This document shows, piece after piece, positions 4,535 through 5,809 of a stretch of DNA of 5,809 bases. The translations under genes were made by a program, and so were the position numbers. This stretch comes from DASWHD01 sp036393335 (GTDB lineage: Bacteria; CG2-30-53-67; CG2-30-70-394), in NCBI GenBank assembly GCA_036393335.1, contig DASWHD010000190.1, positions 1 to 5,809 on the forward strand, written 5' to 3'. The notes under the pieces are model-generated. The model saw nothing but the letters and a program-made list of their open reading frames with translations. It had not been told where the DNA came from and ran no database searches. Numbering within the stretch: position 1 is the first letter of the stretch; every line of letters begins with the position of its first letter.

Positions 4535-5509
4535 ATGCGCACGCTAGTTATCTCCTCCGGTCAGGCCGGCTTCTCGCTCATCGAGTTGCTGGTCGCGATG
4601 ACCCTCAGCCTGGTCGTGGTGGGTGGCAGCCTCGCCACGTACAAGGTGCAGCAGAACGCCTTCGAGCGCCAAGGGGCGATGGGCGAAGTGGAGCAGAACC
4701 TCCGCTTCGGCCTCGACGTAATCATGGAGGACGTTCGCCAGGCCGGCTATTTGACCAACCTGGACCTCAACCGCGTGGTGTTGACCCCGGTCAACGACGA
4801 CGCGGCCGGCGGGGACGGCATGGTCAACGGGCAGGATGCGATCACCGTGCGCTACGCGGTGGGCGACGCGACCGCCACGCTCGTGACGTTGAGCCCGACG
4901 GTGATCCGGGTTTCGACCCTCGACCTCGACGGCGACGGCGTGGGCGACATCGTTCCCGCGGCGATCAATCCGGCCGACGACACGACCTGGCTCCCGGCCA
5001 TCCTCAGCAACGGCTATCGCGACAGCGAGGCGGAGAGTGCCCGGGTGTCGGGCGTGGTCGATCTGCCGGGGGGCAATTACCAGGTGACGTTGACCAAGGA
5101 GGCCGACGACGTGGGCAACGACGGCGCCCTCGACGGTACCGGCTACGCCGGCGCCATTCTCCACCTGGCCCTCCTGTACGAGGTCGACTACTTCATCACC
5201 GACGGCGCCGCGGCGCCGTCCGAGGTCACCCCGACTCAACCACAGCTCGTACGCCGGCAAAATGGCGGGACGCCCGACGTCATCGCCGATGGCGTGACCT
5301 CGCTGAGGCTGCGTTATTCGATCAGCGGCAGCAGCACCCTGGACGCGGATCTGCTGGACGACGTCTCCGCCGAGAACCTGGCTGCGGGTGCCGTCACCGC
5401 CGTCCGCATCGACCTCGGGGGCCGCGCCACCACGCCGGATCGGCACGGAAATTACTACCAGGTCACCTACACGGCGCTGGCCGGCGTACGCAACGCACTC
5501 ACTCTCTGA
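4535..5509 (+). CDS. pilW: PilW-type minor pilin
   Basis: This 324-aa protein has a 12-residue leader ending SGQAG, cleaved before FSLIELLVAMTLSLVVVGG (Phe1, Glu5 of the mature form). The N-terminal helix is followed by QGAMGEVEQNLRFGLDVIMEDVRQAGY (46-72), a block typical of PilW. PilW joins PilV, PilX and FimT/U in the minor-pilin complex that primes assembly and helps display PilY1. The globular part is acidic: I count about 41 Asp+Glu against about 18 Lys+Arg in the mature protein. It includes an EF-hand-like loop DLDGDGVGD (130-138), with acidic residues at loop positions 1, 3, 5 and 9, and other Asp/Gly-rich turns such as NDDAAGGDG (87-95) and DDVGNDGALDG (191-201). Calcium binding is plausible but inferred. 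The start is fixed by AGGAGGG; gaps to pilV and pilX are both 17 nt, consistent with one operon. Confidence 0.92.
   Translation: MRTLVISSGQAGFSLIELLVAMTLSLVVVGGSLATYKVQQNAFERQGAMGEVEQNLRFGLDVIMEDVRQAGYLTNLDLNRVVLTPVNDDAAGGDGMVNGQDAITVRYAVGDATATLVTLSPTVIRVSTLDLDGDGVGDIVPAAINPADDTTWLPAILSNGYRDSEAESARVSGVVDLPGGNYQVTLTKEADDVGNDGALDGTGYAGAILHLALLYEVDYFITDGAAAPSEVTPTQPQLVRRQNGGTPDVIADGVTSLRLRYSISGSSTLDADLLDDVSAENLAAGAVTAVRIDLGGRATTPDRHGNYYQVTYTALAGVRNALTL
5201..5220. repeat. Perfect 20-bp GC palindrome inside pilW
   Basis: GACGGCGCCG followed directly by its exact reverse complement, with no spacer, encodes the TDGAAAPS turn of PilW. It could arise from GC-rich codon choice in an Asp-Gly-Ala-Ala-Ala-Pro run. 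No function is visible. Confidence 0.6.
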
Positions 5510-5526
5510 TGGCGAAGGATAAGACG

Positions 5527-5809
5527 ATGCGAAATCCACTCGTGTTCCAGGCAGCAGAGCGCGGCGCCAGTCTCGTCACCACGCTCTTGCTCCTCATCTC
5601 CCTCAGCGTGCTCGGGATCGCTGCCCTGACCGCCTCTCGTACGAGCACCAAGGTGGTCGCCAACGACAATCTGCACAAGCAACTCCACGCCGCCGCCGAG
5701 GCAGGGCTCGAAGCGGGCCGTGCCCACATGATCCAGCAGGCGGTGGGCTCTGCATGGGACGACCTTCTGACCAACCCTGCGCCCGCCCAGCAGGCGGTGG
5801 CGGTCCCGG
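5527..5809 (+). CDS. pilX: PilX-type minor pilin, N-terminal part (runs off window)
   Basis: The frame stays open from ATG at 5527 to the window end, giving 94 complete codons and a missing 3' end. The leader ends AERG (residue 13), and the mature protein would begin ASLVTTLLLLISLSVLGIAALTAS. A small first residue and no Glu at position 5 (Thr here) are usual for PilX and its type II secretion counterpart GspK. After the helix, LHKQLHAAAEAGLEAGRAHM (about 50-69) matches the PilX N-terminal pattern, in which an alpha-helical AAEAGLE-like stretch follows the membrane segment. The AAGGA at 5515-5519 lies 7 nt before the start, and pilW ends 17 nt upstream. Position after pilW supports the name; PilY1 would be expected next. 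The rest of the protein cannot be judged. Confidence 0.88.
   Translation, partial: MRNPLVFQAAERGASLVTTLLLLISLSVLGIAALTASRTSTKVVANDNLHKQLHAAAEAGLEAGRAHMIQQAVGSAWDDLLTNPAPAQQAVAVP

Noticed and set aside
4544..5539. 331-codon minus-strand open frame opposite pilW
   Set aside because: It is the antisense shadow of pilW, with a low-complexity Val/Gly/Arg/His-rich translation and no recognisable domain. PilW on the plus strand has motifs and a strong ribosome binding site.
1..5809. CRISPR array, tRNA/rRNA gene, insertion sequence or prophage
   Set aside because: I found no regularly spaced repeats, tRNA cloverleaf, transposase motif or terminal repeats. The content is two ordinary chromosomal operons.

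Overview
The window is a GC-rich stretch of bacterial chromosome with two divergently oriented operons separated by about 230 bp. The right half is the start of a minor type IV pilin cluster in the order fimT/fimU - pilV - pilW - pilX. That order is typical of Gamma- and Betaproteobacteria (for example the fimU-pilVWXY1Y2E cluster of Pseudomonas), so a high-GC proteobacterium, most likely gammaproteobacterial, is the best guess. The strongly acidic PilW would fit a halophile or a calcium-binding protein, but does not prove either.

Left half (minus strand, read from 3243 down to 78): a tightly packed four-gene unit. It holds an isochorismatase-like cysteine hydrolase, larB, larC and a short DUF445 membrane protein. 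The spacings are 2 nt, 0 nt and a 4-nt GTGA overlap, so the genes are almost certainly co-transcribed and partly translationally coupled. LarB (carboxylation and hydrolysis of nicotinic acid adenine dinucleotide) and LarC (CTP-dependent nickel insertion) are the first and last steps of nickel-pincer nucleotide (NPN) cofactor synthesis. The middle enzyme LarE and any NPN-using enzyme of the LarA type are not in the window. They may lie beyond position 1 or elsewhere in the genome. LarC is one uninterrupted reading frame, unlike the frameshift-split larC1/larC2 of Lactiplantibacillus plantarum.

Middle (3244-3475): the divergent intergenic region. It contains five copies of the pentamer GTAAC/GTTAC within 107 bp. 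Two of them form a 20-bp palindrome, and the repeats build three overlapping, mutually exclusive stem-loops just upstream of the lar-side hydrolase gene. The hydrolase start has no visible Shine-Dalgarno sequence. This is the least explained and most interesting part of the window: either a repressor or activator operator cluster, or an RNA leader controlling the NPN operon.

Right half (plus strand, 3476 to the window end): FimT (GTG start with a good ribosome binding site), PilV, PilW and the first 94 codons of PilX. Each has a prepilin-type leader and a hydrophobic N-terminal helix. Together these minor pilins are expected to form the priming and tip complex of the type IV pilus, probably with PilY1 encoded just beyond the window. 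Positions 1-77 carry only an inverted repeat and no recognisable gene.
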